The translations under genes and the position numbers were made by a program. Of a stretch of DNA of 33,884 bases, positions 26,029-31,966 are shown piece by piece. The DNA is taken from positions 1-33,884 of IMG/VR virus record IMGVR_UViG_3300005841_000064; one strand, written 5' to 3'. How positions within the stretch are numbered: the stretch's first letter is position 1; each line of letters opens with the position of its first letter. Below the pieces are notes generated by a model that ran no database searches, was not told the DNA's origin, and saw only the letters and a program-made list of their open reading frames with translations. Source of the stretch: a virus.

Positions 26029-26704
26029 CTCCCGAACTAATTGCAGTTGCGTTGACGGTAAGGCTCTTATCTCCACCAAGGTCAATGTTAATAGAGAACC
26101 GTTCTCCTGGAGCAGACGGGCCACTCTCGCGCTCACCAACACTGGCGATTTTTGCAAAGAGCTTTGCAGCCTCGACAACCCCGGGCAGGCCTTCGCCCTT
26201 GTTCTGCATCCGAGCACCCAGAACGAGGAGGCTGTCTTCGAGGATGGCCGCAGCTTCCACCTTAATGCGTTCCTGGGTGGTAAGCGGGGCGTGCCACTCC
26301 TTGCAGGCGTTGGCGAGGGCTTGGCGGTAGAACTCGTTGTGCGCTTCGAGGAAGTCATACTGGGTCTCGGTCAGCCTGAACTCGTTGAGGATGGTGGTAC
26401 GCTCCTTGATGTCCATCGCCATCTCGCGCGCCAGCTTCGCCAGCGCCGGCCAGTCCAGGTTCGGGAGATGGACAAGGGCCTTCGCCGCCTGCACGCCGGC
26501 CGGTGTCAACCCTGTCATATCGGGAGATGGCGGCGCTGCAGGCGGCTCGGGTTGGATTAGGCCCGGCTCTACAGCCGAGGCCGGAAGATTAGGCTCCAGG
26601 TTTACCGTGGCGGTAATTTCTCCAGCCGGGCTTGACATCTCGGGCGGGGACCAAACCTCGCCAGCGAGAACCGCATCGAACCCTGTGTCGACCGTCTCGG
26701 TCAA
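25976..26704 (-). CDS. Putative terminase small subunit, 242 aa
   Basis: I favour TTG 26704, overlapping the upstream stop as TTGA with AGGA before it; GTG 26731 would add nine residues. The N-terminal 70 residues are Pro/Glu-rich. About 85-170 are helical with LDWPALAKLAREMAMDIKER and YDFLEAHNEFYRQALANACKEW. The C-terminus has PGERFSINIDLGGDKSLTVN. Proteins of this layout lie before the large terminase in podoviruses and act as DNA-recognising small terminases. Three genes separate it from the large subunit, which is not standard, so confidence is moderate. Confidence 0.55.
   Translation of the reverse strand: MTETVDTGFDAVLAGEVWSPPEMSSPAGEITATVNLEPNLPASAVEPGLIQPEPPAAPPSPDMTGLTPAGVQAAKALVHLPNLDWPALAKLAREMAMDIKERTTILNEFRLTETQYDFLEAHNEFYRQALANACKEWHAPLTTQERIKVEAAAILEDSLLVLGARMQNKGEGLPGVVEAAKLFAKIASVGERESGPSAPGERFSINIDLGGDKSLTVNATAISSGDEARPVLRSLPSNGEAA
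26602..26616. repeat. TTACCG-N3-CGGTAA palindrome, copy 3
   Basis: The plus strand reads TTACCGTGGCGGTAA, inside the putative small terminase gene. Same orientation as copy 1, opposite to copies 2 and 4. Confidence 0.5.
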
Positions 26705-27066
26705 TGAAGTTTGTCCTGAGTTGTCGGGCACTGCTGCAGCCGCTTCACGATGTCAATGACGCCCTCGCTCTGCTTGCGGATGACGTCGCAGAGCCCGTCG
26801 CGCGCCAGCTTGAAGCGTTCGGTATCCAGCGCGCCTTCGTTATAGACGTCTTCGACGTTGGAGAGCAACCACAACTTCGCGGTCTGCGCATAGAGCGCGA
26901 GGCACAGCGAGGCGGAGCTGGTGAACTCCTCCCGCGTCACCTTGCGATCGTACAGGTCCACCAGCGCCTGGACGGTGCCGTGTTGTAGCCGAGCAACGTT
27001 CTCGGGAGATACCGCTGTCTTGAGCAGATGCACGATCAGCTCCTCATCGAATAAGGGGTCGGCCAT
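26701..27066 (-). CDS. Hypothetical helical protein, 121 aa
   Basis: ATG 27066 overlaps the stop of the CtrA-like gene as TAATG. It starts MADPLFDEELIVHLLKTAV and is helical throughout, with SLCLALYAQTAKLWLLSNVEDVYNEGALDTERF and a final acidic/basic helix. No domain is recognised. Coupling to the regulator suggests a functional link, perhaps an effector or antagonist of it; this is inference only. Confidence 0.65.
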   Translation of the reverse strand: MADPLFDEELIVHLLKTAVSPENVARLQHGTVQALVDLYDRKVTREEFTSSASLCLALYAQTAKLWLLSNVEDVYNEGALDTERFKLARDGLCDVIRKQSEGVIDIVKRLQQCPTTQDKLH

Positions 27067-27629
27067 TACGCGTCCTTCATGGCGAGGAGGCGAGTGATCG
27101 CGGCCTCGCGGTGCATCGCCGAGATGAAGTAGCCGAGGCCCCACATCGTCTTGATCTCGACTTCGTGTTCTTTCAGTTTTTTGCGGAGCTTGCAGATCAT
27201 GACGTCGACCATCTTGATCTCGGTCTGCTCTCGGCCGGGCGGCCGGCTGTGCTCGATGACGGAGTGGAGCTGCTCTTTGGTGACTTCGTTTCGCTTCAGC
27301 ATCAGCGCGAGCATGGCGGCTTCGAGCGGTGATGCCTTGAAATATCGGACGCAGGCGCACTTCAGCTCATTCTCGGTGTCCAGGTGAGTGCCGGTCAGGA
27401 TGGTCCGAGCGGATCGACTTGCCCCCGGCGGCCAGTCGTCTTTGGGCATCTCGACGATTGATCCTTGGGCGATGGCCCCACGCAAGGCCTCATAGATTTC
27501 TTCCGACGGCGTGGACGTGGCGCGGGCGATAGCCCTGACCGGGATCCCTTCATCTGCCAGCCGGACGACGACGGCGGCGACACGAGGGTCGATGGTTGTT
27601 TCGGGGAGAGCTGGCGCCAGCGCGTTCAT
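27066..27629 (-). CDS. CtrA-like winged-helix regulator without receiver, 187 aa
   Basis: ATG 27629 follows CGGAG. Residues 1-70 contain a helix-turn-helix-like region (IPVRAIARATSTPSEEI) followed by MPKDDWPPG. Residues about 90-172 match the OmpR/PhoB winged helix, closest by eye to CtrA: ASPLEAAMLALML, VTKEQL, EIKMVDVMICKLRKKL (137-152) and TMWGLGYF (161-168), against ELKIIDVFICKLRKKL and TVWGRGY in CtrA. There is no receiver domain, so no phospho-switch. It should bind TTAA-N7-TTAA boxes, of which the window has several, and could compete with or replace host CtrA. A short-lived early regulator is an alternative. Confidence 0.8.
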   Translation of the reverse strand: MNALAPALPETTIDPRVAAVVVRLADEGIPVRAIARATSTPSEEIYEALRGAIAQGSIVEMPKDDWPPGASRSARTILTGTHLDTENELKCACVRYFKASPLEAAMLALMLKRNEVTKEQLHSVIEHSRPPGREQTEIKMVDVMICKLRKKLKEHEVEIKTMWGLGYFISAMHREAAITRLLAMKDA

Positions 27630-27688
27630 GCGGTGCTCCGGGATCGATTGCGGTACGTCGCGACCGTAGCAACCCGCGGCGTGCAAAG

Positions 27689-27856
27689 TCAAGCACCCTT
27701 GCAATTCCGTTTCGCCCACGCGATGATCCAGCGCGGGACGTGGTTCTCGCGCGCGAGCTGCTCGATCGCGGCATCGGACATGCCCTGGGCGCGGTAGCTC
27801 TGAACGAGGGGGCAGCAGTGCGCAAGCGACCACGCGAGGTAAATCGTCAGCAACAT
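27689..27856 (-). CDS. Small protein, 55 aa
   Basis: ATG 27856 follows AAAGGA by 8 nt. The N-terminal 20 residues are hydrophobic with two Cys (LLTIYLAWSLAHCC), possibly a membrane anchor, and the rest reads MSDAAIEQLARENHVPRWII, a helix-turn-helix-like stretch, then AWAKRNCKGA. It lies between the CtrA-like gene and the zinc-finger-like gene, in the same orientation. Family not recognised. Confidence 0.55.
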   Translation of the reverse strand: MLLTIYLAWSLAHCCPLVQSYRAQGMSDAAIEQLARENHVPRWIIAWAKRNCKGA

Positions 27857-27915
27857 CAGATCAATCCTTTGTGATGTAGGCCCGCCGCGGTCACACCCCC
27901 AACGGTGAACCGCCT

Positions 27916-28176
27916 CTAAAGGCTTGTTCGAGGACCGGGCGGGCCCGCCACCTTCTTAACTCGGGGCGGTGAAGGCTTCCTTAACATGGTCTGCTCGGCG
28001 TAGTCGGTGGTGTCGTGGTCCGGATTGTGCTCGCGCCCGAGCGCGTAGGCGGTGCGAATGCGCGCGGCATGCTCGGCGTTGGTCGTCGTGCCGACGCCGG
28101 TGTGCACGCAATAATACTGGAACGTAATGGAGTGCCGCTTCCCTCGCGGCTGACCGCAGCGGCGGCAGAAGCTCAT
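27916..28176 (-). CDS. Small CxxC protein, 86 aa
   Basis: ATG 28176 overlaps the 50-aa gene stop as ATGA, with GGAG eight nt upstream. It opens MSFCRRCGQPRGKRH, a half zinc-finger, followed by SITFQYYCVHTGVG and a long charged tail ending Pro-rich. A zinc-binding DNA- or protein-interacting peptide is likely. The last 20 codons overlap the composite TTAA element at 27949-27985. Confidence 0.6.
   Translation of the reverse strand: MSFCRRCGQPRGKRHSITFQYYCVHTGVGTTTNAEHAARIRTAYALGREHNPDHDTTDYAEQTMLRKPSPPRVKKVAGPPGPRTSL
27949..27985. promoter_or_regulatory. Composite TTAA element, copy 1
   Basis: CACCTT-N-TTAACTCGGG-N4-TGAA-N7-TTAA spans 36 bp and recurs with identical spacing at 29344-29379. 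Its last part (27970-27985) is a one-mismatch CtrA box TGAA-GGCTTCC-TTAAC. It lies ahead of the 55-aa and CtrA-like genes on the minus strand. Confidence 0.55.
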
Positions 28177-28325
28177 TTCTTTTTCTCCGGCCACAGCTTG
28201 TCGACCAGCAGGATCATCACGAGCCCGACGAGCGCATAAAGGATGAATGCGGCGGCGGTGCGCTGCATCTTCTCGACATCCGGGGCGAACCCGTCGGCCA
28301 TCAGCATCACGACAAGGAGCTGCAT
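28173..28325 (-). CDS. Single-TM small protein, 50 aa
   Basis: ATG 28325 overlaps the preceding stop as TGATG and follows GGAGG. The sequence has a hydrophobic N-terminal stretch (MQLLVVMLMADGF), then a second segment AAAFILYALVGLVMILL, and ends PEKKK. It ends in an ATGA overlap with the CxxC gene. A small membrane protein acting on host envelope or lysis timing is possible. Confidence 0.65.
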   Translation of the reverse strand: MQLLVVMLMADGFAPDVEKMQRTAAAFILYALVGLVMILLVDKLWPEKKK

Positions 28326-28633
28326 CAAAACCTCCATTGGGGTCCGCCGCCGATGCCGCGGGTAATAAGGTGTCGCCGGCGCACAGGTACATCCGCCGCG
28401 CGCCGGCGCGCTGTTCCGATGGGATCTTCGACGACGCCGGCGCTGCCTGTCGTCGGTTCGGAACAGAGACCGTCAGTCTGACCGTAGAGCGGCGCGCCGA
28501 CGATATTGCCGTCCGAGGTACGAGGTGGTCCGTGGCGCGGGATCGAGCGCTCTCCGAACTTCGCCTCGGTGCAGCCATAGGTCCACCAGTTGTATAGCCG
28601 GACAAGCGGTCGCTGCCACCAGGGTCGGATCAC
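28325..28633 (-). CDS. Hypothetical protein, 102 aa, GTG start
   Basis: GTG 28633 follows CCGGAG with 7 nt spacing. The protein is rich in Trp and Arg at the N-terminus (MIRPWWQRPLVRLYNWW), then GERSIPRHGPPRTSDG, and basic with many Arg to the end; no domain is recognised. It is the first gene of the leftward small-gene block and is coupled to the 50-aa membrane protein. Composition near the C-terminus could partly reflect overlap with other frames, so the end is less certain. Confidence 0.55.
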   Translation of the reverse strand: MIRPWWQRPLVRLYNWWTYGCTEAKFGERSIPRHGPPRTSDGNIVGAPLYGQTDGLCSEPTTGSAGVVEDPIGTARRRAADVPVRRRHLITRGIGGGPQWRF

Positions 28634-28808
28634 GATCTTACTCCGGGGTTGGAGGGTTTCACCCGAGCACCAGCTCGGGAGCTAAATGGGAACCCGCGGC
28701 TGTGGTCTCACCGTGTTCCCTTCCCAGGCTAGAAGTCGTGGGACGCCGACACACCGTCTTTTCCGATCAGGAGCAACCATGGCGTTTGATCTTTTTGGGG
28801 GTGGTGAG

Positions 28809-28823
28809 TTAACAAATAGTAAA
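28809..28823. promoter_or_regulatory. CtrA-like box
   Basis: The plus strand reads TTAA-CAAATAG-TAAA; the minus strand reads TTTA-CTATTTG-TTAAC, one mismatch from TTAA-N7-TTAAC. It lies in the gene-free stretch about 180 nt ahead of the leftward block. Confidence 0.4.
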
Positions 28824-28938
28824 TGGCACCTTTTTACCTCCTAGGTATTCCCGGCTGCGGTCTCGCGAAGCGAGACGGGGGCGCCCTGTCCAAGCTCCCC
28901 GGGGGGAACCTGAGCAGGGTGCCACCGTGGAGGTGGGC

Positions 28939-28966
28939 GCACCCTTGCCGCGTCGGGCAAGGGTGC
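28939..28966 (-). terminator. 11-bp stem-loop after the 60-aa gene
   Basis: GCACCCTTGCC, loop GCGTCG, GGCAAGGGTGC is a perfect stem located 9 nt past the stop of the gene at 28975-29157. There is no U tract, so termination is less sure than at 11964. Confidence 0.4.
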
Positions 28967-28974
28967 AGGGGTGG

Positions 28975-29157
28975 TCACTTCGTGGTGGCGTTCAGGCTCA
29001 GGCCAAGCGTGCCGTTCGGAGTGGTGTAGTTGGTGAAGCCATGGGTGCTGGCCACAACCCGGCTCTTGCCGCTGGCGCTGTTGGGCGCATCCTTGAACGC
29101 GGCCTTCGAGATATCGATGGTGATGATAAGCGTATCGCCGTTGATCTTGACGTCCAT
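28975..29157 (-). CDS. Conserved small beta protein, 60 aa
   Basis: ATG 29157 follows GAGGAGAG by 4 nt, a strong Shine-Dalgarno. The protein opens MDVKINGDTLIITIDIS, continues with a Lys/Ala stretch, then SGKSRVVASTHGFTNY, and ends in a strand with LGLSLNATTK. I recall very similar short proteins in alphaproteobacterial phages and genomes, unassigned. It stands alone in a regulatory region, is flanked by two copies of a 19-bp sequence, and may be a small DNA-binding or silencing factor. Confidence 0.7.
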   Translation of the reverse strand: MDVKINGDTLIITIDISKAAFKDAPNSASGKSRVVASTHGFTNYTTPNGTLGLSLNATTK

Positions 29158-29200
29158 GGTACTCTCCTCAGAGTTGCATCGAACCGGGATGGTCCGATTG

Positions 29201-29219
29201 CCCTTGCCGCGTCGGGCAA
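29201..29219. repeat. 19-bp repeat, second copy
   Basis: CCCTTGCCGCGTCGGGCAA is identical to 28942-28960, the core of the terminator-like stem. The two copies flank the 60-aa gene. Here the outer stem has diverged. Confidence 0.6.
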
Positions 29220-29343
29220 ATCGGCCGGTCGGCCCCTTCGGGGCATCGCGCGTTCTTCACATCCGCGCACGCGTAGGGCATGGGCAAGCGAGGGCTTGCC
29301 CTGGGGTGAACAGTGCTAAGCCGGTATCAGGGTGTTACGGTAG

Positions 29344-29396
29344 CACCTTGTTAACTCGGGAACCTGAAAATGACGTTAAGGGTTTATATAATACCC
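29344..29396 (+). promoter_or_regulatory. Composite TTAA element copy 2 with TATAAT
   Basis: CACCTT at 29344, TTAACTCGGG at 29351, TGAA-AATGACG-TTAA at 29365-29379 (one-mismatch CtrA box), then TATAAT at 29387-29392. CTGAAA at 29364 is a -35 at 17 bp. The GACGTTAA to TAATACCC part (29373-29396) is a degenerate third copy of the 25-bp repeat at 29714. Probably a rightward promoter for the plus-strand genes. Confidence 0.55.
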
Positions 29397-29415
29397 TAAG
29401 GCGTTTTTGCATAGC

Positions 29416-29470
29416 TCCCGTTTTGGCCGGGTGTCCCAATATATGGGCCATAGTGTCCCATAAAACGGGA
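29416..29470. repeat. 9-bp inverted repeats enclosing TGTCCCA pair
   Basis: TCCCGTTTT (29416-29424) and AAAACGGGA (29462-29470) are perfect inverted repeats around 37 nt. Inside are CCCA-ATATA-TGGG (29435-29447) and TGTCCCA at 29432 and 29454, 22 bp or two helical turns apart. An operator-like arrangement. Confidence 0.5.
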
Positions 29471-29576
29471 TCATTTATGTGGTTGATATTGCTACCTTTT
29501 CACCTAATGGGCTCAATGGGCCGCTTTTTTTCACATAAGAGCCTAGGTACGAGTTATGGGAGGTCGTGCTTGCACC

Positions 29577-29592
29577 TTAACAGGAGATTAAC
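29577..29592. promoter_or_regulatory. Perfect CtrA-type box
   Basis: TTAA-CAGGAGA-TTAAC, exact match to TTAA-N7-TTAAC, in the centre of the gene-free region. It is the third perfect box. Which direction it serves is unclear. Confidence 0.6.
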
Positions 29593-29713
29593 AAGGTACA
29601 GCGGGCGAGCGGGTGGCTATATACGGCAAATGGGCCTTGAGCATCGTTCAATCAAAAAATGTCCCATTAATTAAACTCGCGTGTTTTTTCAAAAGGATAA
29701 TTGGGCCGGGACG

Positions 29714-29738
29714 ACGTTAACTGTTTGTTTAATACCCA
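29714..29738 (+). repeat. 25-bp direct repeat, copy 1
   Basis: It begins ACGTTAACTG and ends TAATACCCA, identical to 29742-29766, with a 28-bp period. It contains HpaI-type GTTAAC and a TTAA-N7-TTTA near-CtrA box. Confidence 0.65.
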
Positions 29739-29741
29739 CAA

Positions 29742-29766
29742 ACGTTAACTGTTTGTTTAATACCCA
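29742..29766 (+). repeat. 25-bp direct repeat, copy 2
   Basis: Exact copy of 29714-29738. A degenerate third copy lies at 29373-29396. The pattern could be iterons or tandem promoters. Confidence 0.65.
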
Positions 29767-29884
29767 AATTTATATATCCGTCCCGAAAAAGGGGTGGCCT
29801 TTGAGCCCATTTGTCCCCTTACACCCTAAAACGGCTTCAGCTCTACCAGTTCCCGCATGGCTGAATAGGGCCGACTTGATACCT

Positions 29885-29913
29885 TTAACCATTTGTAAAC
29901 TCGGGAAGGTGAA
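29885..29913. promoter_or_regulatory. CtrA-like box and composite fragment
   Basis: TTAA-CCATTTG-TAAAC (one mismatch) overlaps TAAACTCGGG-N4-TGAA, a third, partial copy of the composite element. The second TTAA is missing here. Confidence 0.4.
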
Positions 29914-29916
29914 AGA

Positions 29917-29936
29917 GGGCACGCCCTAGCGTGCCC
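29917..29936. terminator. Perfect 8-bp hairpin
   Basis: GGGCACGC-CCTA-GCGTGCCC. No U tract on either side, so a terminator role is only possible; it may stop or protect short transcripts from the region. Confidence 0.3.
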
Positions 29937-30162
29937 CTCGATGCCCTACGCTAAGCCGCGTGCCCCTATTCAAATGGGACACTTTCGTAGCTTAGCACCT
30001 TGATGTCCCATTAGACCCATTGACGCCCACCGCGCCCGCGCGATGCCCTCAGCGCGCGCGAGGCCGCCGCCCGACGCGGCAAATTCGTCCCGCGCCCTCG
30101 ACAGGTGCAGGAGCCTTCCACAACCGGGCATTGCAGCCCAAACGCACTGAGGAGTGCACCAC

Positions 30163-30432
30163 ATGACCAGCTTCACCAAAGCGTTATACCGCCGTGATCC
30201 CGCAGCTGCTGAGGCCTTCTACGAGCAGCAGCGCATCGAGAACCGCATGCAGTATGGTCGGCACCCGACCCTGCCGCAGTTCACCCTGGCCTTCCACACG
30301 CCAGCCGCGGCGGCTGCCGCTCCCCATCCCGTGCCGACGTTCGGCAGGCGCCCCCAGCCCCCGCATGGCCGGACGGCGTGCACGGCGAACTGTGGGCACC
30401 CCGCCTGCAGCAACGGCTGCACCGCTCGCTGA
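30163..30432 (+). CDS. Small Cys-containing protein, 89 aa
   Basis: ATG 30163 follows GAGGAG by 8 nt; a GTG three codons upstream is unlikely. The N-terminus is helical (MTSFTKALYRRDPAAAEAFYEQQ), the middle Pro/Ala-rich, and the end carries CTANCGHPACSNGC, a possible zinc site. It is the first gene of the rightward block, probably an early host-directed function. No family recognised. Confidence 0.65.
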   Translation: MTSFTKALYRRDPAAAEAFYEQQRIENRMQYGRHPTLPQFTLAFHTPAAAAAAPHPVPTFGRRPQPPHGRTACTANCGHPACSNGCTAR

Positions 30433-30445
30433 GCCTGCAGAGCGC

Positions 30446-30526
30446 GGGCCGGGAGCTGCACGTTATCCGCGACCATCCGCAAGGGGTGCGTTGTGCAGTT
30501 CCCGGCCCCGCTTACCGCCACGGTAA
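30446..30526 (+). ncRNA. Structured RNA or leader
   Basis: A 16-bp stem with one G-U pairs 30446-30461 with 30493-30508. Its loop holds ATCC-GCAA-GG, a GNRA-type tip. Directly after is TTACCG-CCA-CGGTAA (30512-30526). It lies in the 150-nt gap before the next gene. A leader, a small RNA or a processing site are possible. Confidence 0.4.
30512..30526. repeat. TTACCG-N3-CGGTAA palindrome, copy 4
   Basis: TTACCGCCACGGTAA, the only one of four copies outside a gene; about 55 nt before the next start. Confidence 0.5.
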
Positions 30527-30582
30527 TCCCAAGGCAGCGCCCTAGCGCTGCCGGAACCAAAACACCGGCTGAGGAGCCCGCT

Positions 30583-30771
30583 ATGCCCAAAACCTACAAG
30601 CCCGAACTGACCGAGCGGCAGGTGACCCTGATCAGGGTTGCGCTGCTGCAGCGCATGAACAACATCAAGGATAACCCTGCCTGTGCCCCGAGCTATCGGG
30701 ATAGCAGGGAGCTGCTCACGACCGGGCCGCTGTCGCTCGCCGCGCTGATGGAGGTCTTCCGTGGCTCGTAA
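30583..30771 (+). CDS. Small helical protein, 62 aa
   Basis: ATG 30583 follows GAGGAG by 6 nt. It reads MPKTYKPELTERQVTLIRVALLQRMNNIK, helical and basic, then PACAPSYRDSRELL. It overlaps the next gene by 11 nt. Early phage proteins of this size often bind host polymerase or nucleases; nothing here decides. Confidence 0.65.
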   Translation: MPKTYKPELTERQVTLIRVALLQRMNNIKDNPACAPSYRDSRELLTTGPLSLAALMEVFRGS

Positions 30772-30946
30772 ATACGCCGTGCTGGAGGTGCGGGAGATAC
30801 GCGAGGAGCGCCAGTGCTCCCTGCAGGAGGCGACGAAACTGCATGTCGTCAGCACGCTGCTCGACGAGATCGAGGCAGCCACGACCACCAAGCAGTTGAA
30901 AGCTCAGCTGCTCACCTATATCCAATGGAAAGAAGGAGTGGAGTGA
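30761..30946 (+). CDS. Small helical protein, GTG start, 61 aa
   Basis: GTG 30761 follows GGAGG at 6 nt, inside the end of the previous gene. A strand KYAVLEVREIREE is followed by helices, with VVSTLLDEIEAATTTKQLKA. It overlaps the next start as TGATG. Unknown function. Confidence 0.65.
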   Translation: MARKYAVLEVREIREERQCSLQEATKLHVVSTLLDEIEAATTTKQLKAQLLTYIQWKEGVE

Positions 30947-31542
30947 TGTACGAAGAGAGGCTGAGGAGAATGTCGAAACTGCTGCGCGACGATGCAGCCA
31001 ACCCCACCGGCGTCAAGTTCGACCTTGGCACGTGGTCTGAGCCCGACGCGCAAGATCCTGCGCCGGGTTTCGAGCAGCTCATCGCGGGCTGCGGCAATTG
31101 GGCCCTCCCCGAAGGCGTCTTTGGCAACGATACGGCGCGTGACGATCGCTACAGCGATCCCGAAGTGATCAAGGTGCCAGTGTCGTGCGGTACCAAGGCA
31201 TGTGCGTTCGGCCTCGCTGCGATCAGCGGGGTGTTCAAGGATGATGGCCTGACCTATCGCTTCCTGCGCAATGGGGCGCATGCGTATTCGGGGATGCTGC
31301 TCCCGGCCATCAAGGACGACAGCGGCAGGTGGGTCGAGGGCTTCAACGCTGCCGCGGTGTTGTTCGACATCACCGACGACGATGCGCAGTATTTCTTCGA
31401 TCCCAGCAGCTACCCCAACACGCCGCGGGAAGCCGAGGGCGAGATCGAGGTGGCTGATCGCATTGACGCCTTCCTCGCCGGCGAGATCGACCAGCACTCT
31501 CATCCTGCGTATCGGGATCGGCCTGAATACACGAACAACTGA
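30946..31542 (+). CDS. Conserved phage protein with CGTKAC motif, 198 aa
   Basis: ATG 30946 is coupled by TGATG. The protein contains VPVSCGTKACAFGLAA (78-92), a YFFDPSSYP stretch and a C-terminal helix EVADRIDAFLAGEIDQ. I recall a family with this CGTxAC-G-A pattern and FDP..Y in phages of diverse hosts, unassigned. Cys81 and Cys86 could bind metal or be redox active. It is the largest gene of the rightward block. A hairpin (31561) follows. Confidence 0.7.
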   Translation: MYEERLRRMSKLLRDDAANPTGVKFDLGTWSEPDAQDPAPGFEQLIAGCGNWALPEGVFGNDTARDDRYSDPEVIKVPVSCGTKACAFGLAAISGVFKDDGLTYRFLRNGAHAYSGMLLPAIKDDSGRWVEGFNAAAVLFDITDDDAQYFFDPSSYPNTPREAEGEIEVADRIDAFLAGEIDQHSHPAYRDRPEYTNN

Positions 31543-31560
31543 ACGCTGACGTTTCGACAC

Positions 31561-31582
31561 TGCCCCCACATCGTTGGGGGCA
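31561..31582 (+). terminator. Stem-loop after the 198-aa gene
   Basis: TGCCCCCA-CATCGT-TGGGGGCA, a perfect 8-bp stem 18 nt past the stop. There is no U tract; it may be a weak terminator or an mRNA end stabiliser. Confidence 0.4.
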
Positions 31583-31624
31583 GCACGAAGCGCCACTGCT
31601 TCAAGGTAACAAGGGAGACTGGGA

Positions 31625-31966
31625 ATGAAGTTGAAAGGCAATGCGCTGGCGACGGCCACCAAGAAGGCCCTCGAAGCGAAACGATTGGAGGATCTGCAGC
31701 GGGCGGAACAGGAGGTGGCGGGCAAGGTGCGCGGCCTGCTCAGCCGTATCGCGAACCACGAGAAGAATGCGAAGTCCTACCGCGAGCTGGCTGCGGCACA
31801 GGAGGAACAGGCCGGCGAGCTGCAGAAGCGGCTCGATCGCCTCAAGGCGGGTGACGCCACGGCGATGGAAGACCCCAAGGAAGAGCCCAAGCTGATGTTC
31901 CCGCGGTGGGCCGATGTTGTCGACTATGATCGGTTCATGGTACGCAATCTGAACCGGAAGCTCTAA
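31625..31966 (+). CDS. Coiled-coil protein, 113 aa
   Basis: ATG 31625 follows GGGAGACTGGGA. Residues about 10-75 are a strong coiled coil with many Lys, Glu, Ala, Leu and Gln (LQRAEQEVAGKVRGLL, AAAQEEQAGELQKRL). The C-terminal part has FPRWADVVDYDRFMVRNL. It could dimerise and bind a host partner. Not recognised as a family. It sits between two hairpin-rich gaps. Confidence 0.65.
   Translation: MKLKGNALATATKKALEAKRLEDLQRAEQEVAGKVRGLLSRIANHEKNAKSYRELAAAQEEQAGELQKRLDRLKAGDATAMEDPKEEPKLMFPRWADVVDYDRFMVRNLNRKL

Larger units (their letters stand above)
28634..28974. other. Gene-free stretch with hairpins
   Basis: No gene is supported here. CCCGAGC-ACCA-GCTCGGG (28662-28679) and GGGAAC/GTTCCC (28688-28720) are two hairpins; GTCTCGC-GAA-GCGAGAC is a third near 28859-28875. 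Between 28880 and 28966 further G/C-rich stems occur, closing with the 11-bp terminator-like stem. A CtrA-like box is at 28809. Confidence 0.5.
29506..30021. repeat. Scattered AATGGG[AC]C motif
   Basis: AATGGGC at 29506, 29515 and 29629; AATGGGAC at 29973; and their complements at 29661-29668, 29805-29811 and 30005-30012, with a partial copy at 30016. At least seven in about 520 bp suggests repeated binding sites for one protein. Confidence 0.45.
29158..30162. other. Gene-free, partly AT-rich repeat region
   Basis: No gene is convincing here. Contents: 19-bp repeat partner (29201), hairpin GGGCAAGC-GAGG-GCTTGCCC (29282-29301), composite element with TATAAT (29344-29396), 9-bp inverted repeats (29416-29470), perfect CtrA box (29577), a 25-bp tandem pair (29714-29766), a scattered AATGGG[AC]C motif (29506-30021), box and composite fragment (29885-29913), and hairpin (29917-29936). 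It separates the leftward and rightward gene blocks, as expected of an early promoter or origin region. Confidence 0.6.

Noticed and set aside
29030-29674. 214-codon plus-strand frame in the gene-free region
   Set aside because: It runs through the 60-aa gene on the opposite strand, hairpins, inverted repeats and boxes; no domain pattern.
29681-29929. 82-codon plus-strand frame
   Set aside because: It spans the 25-bp tandem repeat and CtrA-like box; composition does not look like protein and there is no Shine-Dalgarno.
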